This document shows positions 35,040 through 47,000 of a stretch of DNA of 64,000 bases, piece by piece. This stretch comes from Anaeramoeba flamelloides. Taxonomy: Eukaryota; Metamonada; Anaeramoebidae. The notes beneath the pieces are model-generated. The model did no database searches. It saw only the letters and a program-made list of their open reading frames with translations, and had not been told where the DNA came from. Location: assembly GCA_027625915.1 (NCBI GenBank), contig JANTQA010000015.1:6477001-6541000 (forward strand), read 5' to 3'. The stretch's first letter is position 1; each line of letters opens with the position of its first letter. Made by a program: the position numbers and the translations under genes.

Positions 35040-35345
35040 ATTTTCGTTTGGTTTTTTTGAGTTTTTTATTTATTGGGAAAATCAATAGATTTTCATTCGG
35101 TTTTTTTTTTGAGTTTTCTATTTATTTGTGAAGTTTTCAAGGTTTTTTTGAGGTTTTCCATTTTATTTGGAAAATAAATAGATTTTCGTTAGGTTTTTAT
35201 TTACTTTAGAAATAAAAAGAAAATTTTAATAAATTTTTGGTTTATTTCTAAAGTAAAAAAACCTAGAGCACTTCACAAATAAAATAGAAAACCTCAAAAA
35301 AACCTAGAATACTTCAGAATATAACAGAAAACCTCAATAAAACTG
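35040..35345. repeat. Inverted pair of the ~41-bp repeat
   Basis: The left half carries GAGTTTTCTATTTATTTGTG, TTTTTTTGAGGTTTTCCATT and similar units. The right half carries their inverse: CACTTCACAAATAAAATAGA, AAACCTCAAAAAAACCTAGA. The apex is near 35225, where AGAAATAAAAAGAAAATTTT meets its partner. Same unit as the direct repeats at 4390-4566. Confidence 0.6.
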
Positions 35346-37059
35346 CTCTTGGGTATTTTTTTCTTTACAATAATAAAATTATACGAAATGTTTTAAATTT
35401 TCGTTTTATTTTTTAAATGAAAAAAAAAAAAAATTAAGTGTTCTAGTGTATTAGGTGTCTTAAAAACACCAGTGGTTCATTAAATGGTTTCTTATTTATC
35501 TTATTTAAATCTAAAACACTTTCATAAATATTTGTAAGGTTCCACCAAATGTATTCAATTCCTAATTTTTTCAAGAGTTAAAAAGAATTGATTCAAATGA
35601 AAGATTTGTTTATATTCTTCACAATTCTCGAAAGGGGTTTTTAGTTTTTCTCATTTTACTCTTTTTTCTGTTTTATTTATAAAATATATAAATTTTCTGA
35701 ATAAATCAAGAAAACATATGTTAGGTGTTTTTTTTCTTGGAAAAAAAATAATAGAAATTACAAAATATTTTCTTTTTATATATTAAATTAAAAAAAAAAA
35801 AACAAAGGAACTTCATAAAAGTTCCTCAATTTTTAGATTTTTGTATATAAATTTCAACAGTAAAAAATTTTTTTTTCGCATACTAATGATAGGATAAAAA
35901 ATAAATGTTTATTTTGAATAATACATTTGATATTATTCTCTAGTTATTTTTATTTTTATTTGATTTGGATAAATTCTTTCAGTAAAATTTTTCATTTTTT
36001 TTTCGTTTAATATGTAATTTTAACAAATTTTTAGTTTTTTCTGGATTTTATTGAAAATTCATAAACTTTTATTGATCCATTGTACGATTTTTTTTTTATT
36101 TTATCTTTAGTATAAACAAAATTCTAAACTTTTATTTATTTTTGAAATTACAAAGTTAAAGGTATAGTAATAGTCACTTATTATAGATTTTATCCATTTT
36201 TTTTTTTGGTGAGTGGGGGAGAAGGGGGGGGGTCCTTGAAACTAAAAAGAGGTATTGTGAAAATGTGCTTTTTTTAATTGAAAAAATTCAATTAAATAAT
36301 AAAGGTGCAAAAGAATTCTGAATCTCAAAAAATACAATTTAACTATAAATCCTTTACTTTGTAAATTATATTTACAAAGGGTTAAAGGTCGTGGATTTGA
36401 TAAGAATTGTTTTCTTTTAGTTGAAAATTAATTTAATATGTTTAATCTGATTTGAAGTTATTATGTAACTCTCAAAATTTAAAAAAGTGGGAATTTTGAA
36501 CGATTCTTTTGATAAAAAAATAACTAATTTGAGAAATGAAAGAAATGAAAAAAAGGAATATTTGGGATCTAAAGGGTGTTAAAGAATGACATTCATAATG
36601 GGAATAGTTTTTTTCAAAATTAATATTTCATTAGGATTTAAATTTAAAATTGAGCAAACTTTTTAATAATTCTAAAAGTTTCCTCATTTTTCATTATTTG
36701 TTGTTTTTTTTTTTTTTTTTTTTTTTTTTTTGGGGGGGGGTTACACAGTATGGCAAACAGGTTAATTAGATTTTAATTGTTATTTAGGGGTGAAAAAAAA
36801 TATGAAAAAGTTTATGTTCATTTCAAAAATTATTTTTCACCATAATGACTGGTTCTTCAGATATTTTATTGGTCAAAGAATAGAAATATAGAAAACAAAG
36901 TTATTCTTTTGAAAAAAATAATAAAAACAATACTTGGAATGATCAAGGATCTAATCAAACTATTATTGAATTTTATTTTGATTTGGTTTACAAATATATC
37001 TATTATTTTCATCAAAGTATATAACCATTTATCAGGAATTATTTTCTCACAATATACCC
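35346..37059. other. 1.7 kb spacer with G runs
   Basis: No gene. Two conspicuous G runs occur in otherwise G-poor DNA: GAAGGGGGGGGG near 36222-36232, and a ~30-nt T run passing directly into G9 at 36732-36740. Otherwise A/T homopolymers. Confidence 0.45.
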
Positions 37060-38255
37060 CACAAAAAATGACATTGTGTTGTAATCCGGTGTAAATAATA
37101 AAAGTGCTATATGGTTCAAATGGTAAGAAAATGTTGATTTAAAATATTCTATAAGAATCAATTAATTGATTATTTATTAAGGATTAATATTACAATGATC
37201 AAAATAATACCTGACCAACAATGATAATCATTAATTCAAATAATAATCCGTGCTTTTTTTTCTTCTTTTTATGATGTGACATCCAATCTACTACCAAATA
37301 GTATACCTAAGTTCAAATCAATTTTGAAAGTAAAGGTCTGGATATTTTCAGTAAAATTTAAAATTATTCAAGCAAATAGTTGAAAATTTTACATAATATT
37401 CTCAATTTTTTGGAATTTTTTTGTTTTTTTTTGAATGATAAAAATTTTATGAAAAATTTGCTCTATTTTTTGAGATAAATTTTGCAATTTGATCCTTCAT
37501 TTTTAGAATTTCTTTTTAAATAATAGAACTTTAGGAAACTAACACCGTTTTTTTTACACTTTATTATCAGTTTATTTGATTGGTTAATATATAGGTCTTC
37601 TATAACAAAAAAAAACGCTTTTTATTTTGAAACGCACATTAAATTTTTTTTCACGATTTATTTTGACTACAGTATGATTAACCCTATAATTATCATTTTA
37701 ATAATTTTTTTTTTAATTCCTTTTTCAAACCATAAAAAAGAAACTCAAATTAATTTTATTATAGTATTTAATAATTCATATTTAGAACTTCCAAAAGTAA
37801 CCATCTTTTTCAATTAAAGTTTTATAGATTAACTCAATAATGATCACCTTAAAAACAAAAATAATGATTTATTTTTTTTCTTTTTATCAAGCTAATTGTA
37901 ATATCCATGTATTTCAAGTATTTGTTAAATTATTGCATAGGAGTCTATACAATTAATTATTTAATTTTTTATAACCAATTGACATTTTTTAGCTAATAAT
38001 TTGCATTTCGTCATAAATTTAAAAAGTGATTTTATCAACTTTGTAGTCTGATAGATTGAAGATTCAACCTTTAAATTTGTGGCAAAATTCAGCTTTTTTT
38101 CAGAAAATACGTTAATTTTTTTGCAAACTAAAGGATCATTTTTAAAGCTGGAGATCAATCAAAAAGTACCACTTTACAATCCAATTTCGGGTTACTTTTG
38201 AACTAAAAAGCTGACTAATGTGATTTAAATCCAATAAAAATATACTTTAATTTAA
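37060..38255. mobile_element. Decayed TTAA-family element, type GGGATTAG
   Basis: Segment 37680-38200 resembles the left part of the element at 20052-21496. Shared blocks are CAATTAATTATTTAATTTTTT, TTTTTAGC..CTAAT and AAATTTAAAAAGTGATTTTA, followed by the AAATTTGTGGCAAAAT block. GTGCTATATGGTTCAAATGG (37102) and CTAATGTGATTTAAATCCAA (38216) match the near-terminal sequences of copies 1 and 2. The extreme ends are lost. Confidence 0.5.
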
Positions 38256-39455
38256 GACTTGCCAATCTGAGTCGTTTACAGCTTCAAATTCATTTTTTTA
38301 GAGCTTTACAACAGATACCCCTTACACTTCGAAAAAAGTAGATTATACCTTCACCTCAACTCAATCATATTTAAAAAAAAAGAAAAAGGTATTTTTAAGA
38401 GAGTGTTTTGATTTTCAGACCATTTTGAGGTATATTTCGTTTTTGGTTCAAATCAAATGTTATTGGAAACATGGAACAATTTTACAAATAAACCCTTAAT
38501 TTTAAATTTTAAATTGTAACATGTCTACTTGACTCAACACACTTTTCAACCAAGAAGTACCTTTTTGGCACTAAAAGTGAAATTAAATTAACACAAAAGT
38601 AAAATAGTTTGTTTTTTTACAAACTGGTTTTTGTAATTAAAAAGAGAAATATTTTCATCTCGTTTTTGATTTTTCAATTATTCACATTCTGTTTTAAAGA
38701 GGATTTTTCTTTCTCTCAAATTCACAGCACCAAAATATTGAAGAATATGAAACACACCTCCCAAAAACCAATCTATTTCTTGGAAATTTATTTCGTTAAT
38801 TAATTTAGGAAAATGAAGTGAAAATTTTTGTACCAGTTCTAATTCAAATATTTGTAATTGCAAAACTCAAAATAAATTTTCACAATCTTTCTGAATCCAA
38901 TAACGTGTCACACTACAAATCAAAGTAACATTAGTTTAGCTCCGTGGTAATCTTACCTCCATATTTAGCTTTTTCAAAAGCAATCAGTCCTAATATTTTT
39001 ATACATACCTTTCCAAAAGAACAAATCAAAAATAATATCAAATCATTGGGGGAGAGCAAAACACAAGTTTAACATGGGTGGGCTCAAAACGAAATTGACT
39101 GAACTTAATTTCGCTTTGTAAAGCTGAATTTGGAAAGATTAATTTTTTTTTTTTAAAAGATAAAAATAAAAGTGATTAAAAACTCAAAGATTTCTGAATT
39201 TTCTCAGAAAGAGGGAAAAATCACCATTTTTATAAACACAAGTACACCGTCTTTTTCTTAGAATTATTATTTGAAAAGATCTGTGAAAAGATTTGAAATA
39301 AAATATTTTTTGTTGGTACAAATTTCAAAATTTCAAAAAAACATCCGGGAACAAACCAAAACAAAATGTTGGTATAATTCAATAATTTTAAAAAAACTTT
39401 TCAAAAATTTTATTTTTTCTCAAAATTGCTAATTAGACTTTCTCAATACAGCCTG
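38256..39455. other. 1.2 kb spacer upstream of the BEACH gene
   Basis: Slightly less AT-rich than average, without a recognisable ORF or RNA. It should hold the BEACH gene promoter, and an additional 5' exon cannot be excluded. Confidence 0.35.
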
Positions 39456-42400
39456 ATGTTTTGTCAAAAAATATACTATAAATCTCATACAAGTCATACT
39501 GTAACAAAAAAGTATGATTTGTATTTTAAGAATTACTCTCGTACATTACAGCAATTATGGAACAAAAGAAATGTCATCACAGATCTTGTAAGTTTTTCAA
39601 TTCACAAAAAAACAACAAAAAAAAAAACAAAAAAGAAGAAGAGAATCAATTTGGATTAAACGATAGTTGAAACAATTTTTTTTCAAATTCGTCATAAATA
39701 GGAAGCTAGGTATCAGTGGTATTGTTATTTTAGTAATATTTTTGTGAAGAAATACAAATATTGGCTACCAAAATTAACACCAAAATTGACTTTTGAAGAA
39801 GAAATCGAGTCTGAAAATTCTCACCCAATTGAAATTATCGAAGAAACGTTAGCAAATTTTGAATATTTAATCAAGGTTCTTCAAAAAAAAATCCTGAACA
39901 GCACAGAAAGTAAATTGCTTTTCTTTTTTCTCATTTTCTTACCTACAAAACAAAAGAAAACAGAAACACAAACTTTCACGTAAGTGTAAGTGTAAACATC
40001 AGCGTAAAGATAAAAAAAAAAAACGAAAACAGAAAAACAAAAACAAAAAAAAAAATGATCTAATCCCCAAATGCTTGTTATTTTTTTTTTTTTTTCTAAT
40101 TTCCACAAATAGGAAAAAAAATGAATTACCAATTACCAGACTTGTCTTGCATTGTTTCTCTGGAAATGATTTCGATTCTCTATCGATCAAAAAAAAATCG
40201 GGAAATAATTTTGACAAGGGGGTTTTTAAAAAGGTTTCAAAGCTTTTTAGCACAAATATGCAAGTTACAAAGCAAAACAATTCATCTTATTTTGAAGGAA
40301 AAAAAAGGATTAGAACATACAAAGCAGGAACTGTATTATATAACCCACGACGAGATCTTTCTAGATAGCATCATTTCACCTTTAATGAAATTGATTGAAA
40401 TTATTTATAAATATAAAAAAAATGAATTAACAAAACACAGGGAGGCAAAGGAGGTGTTTCAAAATGAATACATTTTTGTGCCAATTTACACGATTGTTGA
40501 AAATTATTTGAGGCTTAACAACGAATATTATCTCACAAACGAACAATACTTAAACATTGTTCAAATGGTCCAATTTTTCATCAAATTTTTTTCACAGAGC
40601 GACGAAAAATTGTCAACTTATTTGTCTTTAAAGACCATTTTCAATTTTTTCCACACTCGCCAAGAATTACGAAGGAGTATAAGATTCCAAATCAAAAGCA
40701 ATGCGACCTGGAAAGAATTGGTCATCGAAAAGAAAAGAACGTTTCTAATTAATTTGTATTCGTGTACAAAAAGAAAGCATTTGTGGCTCTTAAATTTGCC
40801 AGTTGATCAAGACAAAATTAAATTATTATTATTAAATCGCTTTCCGCTTGAATTTAATAGCTCGAAGAATTTATTTTCATTAAAAATCTTTTTATTAAAA
40901 TTGATCTCCAAAATGATTGCAAAGGAACCAAAATATGAAAAATATTACATTAGCTTGATCAATTTTGGTGATCTAAGTGATTTTTTACTTTGGACAAGCA
41001 TTACCTATTCTACAGAAATGAGCAAATTGCTGGATGATGATGATGATGATGATGATGTCTATAAACAGATGGAGAACAAAGAATTAATTCTAAGAACCGA
41101 AAAGAAGGGAAATAATAAATACGGGAAAGAAATCCCGTATAAAACGAAAAATGAAATTGAACATTTAATTATGAAAAAGAAACAAAATAATAAAAAATAT
41201 ACAATCAGCAAGCCAGAAAATTATGATTTTTTTGATTCAACAAATAATTATTTAACAAAAATATTTCACATTTTAAACGAAATTGGTAATTTGTCGATTA
41301 ATAATTTGATTAATAATGCCAAGAATTTAGATATAAATAAAATTCGAAACAATTTTTTTATTAACAAGATCCTCGTTAATGCTCTGAAATGCCTTTTGAA
41401 AGATTACAGATCGACAATCGTCAACACTAACATCCGGCAGTTTTTAAAAGAAAACCCAATTCTGCAGCCATTCATCCTCAATCTTTTAATCAACTTCACC
41501 GTGGAGGAGAACTTCCAGCTGCTAAAAGACCAATATTTAATCGACATTCTATTATCGGACGACTTTCTCGATTATAACAGTAGTGCTGGGAACCGATTAC
41601 AAAGAAAAATTCTCCAATATATCACATACGGGACCAGCATATTAAAGACACCAAACACCATTGAGATTAAATGCTTAATACGATTGTTGCATATTAAATA
41701 TATCGCTAATATTAATCTGTTAATAGAAATAACTCAAAAGCTAAAATTAATGCTAATAAATAATTTTGAGAACACAATTTTATCTATTTTAAAATGCAAA
41801 GGCACAGAAAAAATTCTTAATTTAATTATTATGACTTTGAGAAAGAAAAAAGAAAGAAAGAAAAACCCAAAATGCAAATATCAAAAATTAAACATTTTAC
41901 TCTATAACTTGTTTCAAATTTTAAATTTTTGTCTAAGTGATAATAATATCTTAAAGAGCCTATTAATTAGTTATAGTTTCATCTTTAATTTTTGTAATTT
42001 ATCATACAAAAAAAAATTTAAAAAATTTATTTTGTTTCATATCTCGAATTTAATATTATTAAATGATAGCAAACAAAATAAAGTAAATAACCAACAAAAT
42101 AATGATGAAAATGAATTTAAAAGTAATTGGGAATCATTTTTTAATAATTTTTTGATCTTTTTTATCAAATTATTTGTAAAAATTCAAAAAAAAAAATATT
42201 GCATTTTAGAAATAGATTTTAAGAATGACAACGAGAATGAAAATGTGAATAAAATTGTGAATAACGACGAGGATAACATCAATGATAACGATGTCACTTC
42301 TGCTATTGTATCAATTAAATATAATAAAATGAAAAATACCATTAGTTTAATAAAGGATATTATCAAACAATTCATTTTTATAATTTCAAAAAATGATAAA

Positions 42401-42688
42401 ATCAAAATACAATTCTGTAAATCTAGTTTTTTTTTTAATTTAAATTATTATTTAAAAGATCCTGAAATTTCAATCTCATTTTTACAAGAAATTTTTCAAT
42501 TGATTTTTTTACTATTAAAAGGCAATATAAAAGTGATCAAGCTATTTAATTTGCATTTTAATTATCAAGATTTGATAAATTCAATTAATTATTATGAAAC
42601 GAAAGTCATCAAGGATCAAAATAAAAATGATAACAATGATAGAACTAATAATAATAATAACAATAATAATAATAACAACAATAATAAT

Positions 42689-42723
<35 letters not shown>

Positions 42724-43987
42724 AAACAATAATACTAATACTAATAATAATAAGGATAATAATGGCCAGATCAAAATTATGCTTGAGAAGGATAATTTTT
42801 ATAACAAATTTATCAACATCTTATTTAATATAACGACAAATGAAAACAATTCTGAAAAATTATATATATTTTCATCAGATTTAATAGTATTAACATTTAA
42901 TTATTGTTTAAATAAAAAGATATATTTTTTAAAATTATTAATTTTATTTATTAATATCACTAGAAATAATTTAATCAATATTTATTGCTGTATCGATATT
43001 GATTTGATAGGCTTTTTATTAAATAACATAAATATTTTTAAAAATGATAATTTAATATTAAGAAAAATATTCAAATTAATTGGCATTATTGGATCAGTTT
43101 CAATTTCAATTAAAAATTTCCAAATTTTATTTAATTATTTAAAAAATGATAATAATCATAACCAATCACTAAAATATTACATAACCAAATCAATTTATTC
43201 ATTTATCAAATTAAATAATAATAACAAAATACAATCAAAAAATTGTTTGTTATTTCTAAAAGATAATTCTTATTTAAAATTACCAAATTTGATAAATTTT
43301 AATTATAGAAAAGAGTTTACAACAATTTTTTGGTTAAAATTATTTAAAATAAATGAAAAAATAAGTTTAATAACATTAAATAACAATGATCAGAAATTTT
43401 TAAAGCTAACATTTATAAATAATCACATAATTTTAAAAATTTTAAAAATGAAAATTAAAATCAAATATAATTTACCTTTAAATGAATATTTCTTTTTTTC
43501 ATTGAATTATTCAACAAAAAAATTAACAATTTATATAAACGATCGAGTACTATATTCCAATAACAAATTAAATTTTGATTCAACTTTCGATAATGATAAG
43601 AATGATGATAATTTAAATAATAATAAAATTGGAGAAAACTTTTTTGGAGAAATGTCCTCAATACATTTTTTTAATACATATTTAACAAAACCTCAAACAA
43701 AAGAAATTTATAAATTAAATTTGAATTATCATGGAACTTTTCATATCAATGATTTTAAAAAATTAAATTCTTCAATAGTTTCACAAATTGAAAATTTGTA
43801 TCAAAGTTTATATTTATCATATAATTCCTTAAATTTTCACAAAAAAATATTATATACCAATAATAAAACAAGAAATAATCTAAATGGTAGAATGAAATTT
43901 ATCATACCAATAAAAAAAATTAATTTTAAAGAAATTTTGAAAATATTTAGTGGAATCCAAATATTTTTACCATTATTATTTAAATTC

Positions 43988-44040
<53 letters not shown>

Positions 44041-47000
44041 TATGACCAACAACAACAACAACAACAACAATGATAAAATACTAATAATAAAAAAAAAAAT
44101 TAAAAAAATAACCATTGAAAATAAAACTGAAATTGATTTAAAAATTAATAATAATAATCAAACCAATAATCATTTAAAGAGTAATGATAATATTAAAAAT
44201 ATAAATGATGAAAATAATATAATTAATAAATTAAATTTAAAATTAATCCAAATAATTATTACATTATTAATTAATTCAAAAAAAATGCAACAACAATTCA
44301 TAAAAATTTCAGGATTTAAACTATTATCTTTAATCTTTACAAAAATACCAAAAAATCAATATTATGTTTCGAATTTGAAAATTTTAACTAATAATCTAAA
44401 ATCAATTGAAACGAAAAATCCTAATTTTATTAAAATGTTTATTAAACATTTTTTATTGAATTTTAACATTTGGATTAATTGTAATTATGAAATTCAAAAT
44501 TTTATTTTAATTAGTTTATTAACTTTTAAAAATCATAATTATTTTTCTTTATTATTACTTTTAAAAATCATTAATCAATATTATTCTTTAACCACCAAGA
44601 ACACTCTGAATAACCATAAAAAAAACAATAATAACACTAGCAATCAAAATAAAATATTAAGATCAACACTTTTCCAAATATTGGAAAAATGTTTATTGAA
44701 TAACCAAAATAATAATTTTAAACATTTGAATTTAATTTTTAATTATTATTTAATGGAATACCAAAACAATAATCCTAATAATAATGATTATTTAAAATTT
44801 ATAATAAAGATTTTTCATAATAATAAAATCATTAGGATTATTAATTTAAATGATATTTTAGATTATATTCTTTATATTAATTCACTAAATTCTAATAATT
44901 TTAAAATAAAATTATTCCTAGTAAAATTAATACAACAACTGCTAAATATTTTGCCACTTATTTTAAACAACAACATTAATAATAATACTGTTACCAAAAA
45001 AACCCACTTTGAAAAAATTACAGAATATTATTTTAAATAATGCTTTTTTCCAAAAAGCCTTAATTATTGATTTACTTTCGAAAGGAATTCCACAATCAAA
45101 AATGAACAATAATGACATCAAACATAAAGAAAAAGAAATATTTTTTGAAGAAAAAGGAATTGAATTAATAATTGTTAATGAAATTAAAAAAAAAAAAAAA
45201 TTCTTGTCACAATTAGATACAGACGGGAAACAAAAAATCTTGATCAAAGAACCTAAGTATTTAAATATTATCTTCAAGATCTTTAGAAAAAATATTGATA
45301 ATTCAAATTTTAAAAAAATAATTTACCATTTTTTTAAATATTTGTTGATGAATTTAAAATTTAATAGGAATAATTTAATTATTTTTGAAAAGGAAATTAA
45401 ATGGAAAAAATATTTATTCATTTTTTTAAATAAAAAATTATGTTTAAATAAAAAGAAAAATAACTGTGATAAATTCCACTTAATACTTTTAAAAATACTT
45501 TCCCAAATAAATTGTTATTTTTTATTAACCGAAAATTTTATTATTCAAAAGGCCATTTGGACTTTTTGGAAATTGAAAAAATTACAAAACTTACATGAAT
45601 CATCAGAAATTAAATATCAAAATATTTTAATAACCAAATTAATCAAATATTTAAAACAAAATTTAGATGAAAAATTAATTAATCAAAACTTAATAAATTT
45701 TTTTGGTTTGTTCAATTATTTTGAATATTTAATATGCTACGATACTCGATATTATCATTCGACAATATCTGTATATGTTAAAAAGCAAATTGATAGTAGT
45801 TTTTCATTAGTTGATCTGGATAAACATAATTTATTTAATCATTTTAATGGAAGTGATGATGTAAACAATCAACAAGATGGTAACGATGACTACGACGACG
45901 ACGACGATGACGACGACGATGATGACGATGACGATGATGACGATTTTGATGATGAATTTGAAATTTTCGATACTAAGAATAAGAATGTAAATAGGAATGA
46001 TAAGAGTAACAATAATTCGATAAATATTTGGAGACATTTTTGGGATCGCAATACCAATGAGAATGGGATTGAAAATAGTAGCATTCTCATGATTTTTGAT
46101 ATTCTTGATTTTCTTCAATATTTATATTATACCCAAAATAACTCTATAAAGTTTCAAAAGAAAAAATATTTAATATTTATATTTAAAAAATTAATAAATT
46201 TTCTTGGGCTGTGCTTATTTAGTAAAAAATATTTTTTAAATGCTTTAAAAATTCAAAAAAAAATGTTAATTATTCCATTAAACCAATTAAAAACCAACAA
46301 ATGGAAAAAAAATATTTTATTTTTATCATTGTATTCAATAACTAAATGCTCAGATAATTTATCAAAAATGTATAAACATTCAAGTAAATCAATTGGTAAA
46401 GATCCTTTAATATTTTTCACTCAACAATTAAATATCATTTTATCAATGTACCATTCAATTTCGTTGCAATATTTGATATTAAATAATAATAAAAAGCCTT
46501 TAATTTCAAAAAATAAAAAATGGATCAATGAATCATTGAATTCCAAAAAATGGATCAGAATTAAAAATGAGCTATTAAAAAAGCATGCTAAAAATTTTTT
46601 TAAAGAAGTTACATTTAATATTGAAAGAATCGAATATAAATCTGAATTACTTTTTAAGATTGATTATTTTAAAAAAAAAGATTCAAAAAACAGAAGCGGA
46701 AGCAGCAGTGGTAACAGTAATGGTAGCCATGGCACAGGCGGAGATAATGGGAATATCAAGAATAAGAATATACATAATATTACAGAGAGCAACAATAGCA
46801 AAAGAAAAGGCAAAAACTTCTCCAATAATAAGCGCTTTAAATCAGACCAAGAAGAAAGCATAAGGTCAAATTCATTCAAAAAATTATCATTATTTTCGAA
46901 AAAAAATAAAGAGAAAAATAAACTTGATACAAGAAATGACATCGTTTCAAATATTAATACAATAGCAGAAAATATAAATACAAATTTAATCAAGTTCCAA

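Noticed and set aside
40121-40123. ATG at 40121 as the start of the BEACH gene
   Set aside because: Two upstream exons splice into it in phase with good GT-AG sites and add a plausible N-terminus.
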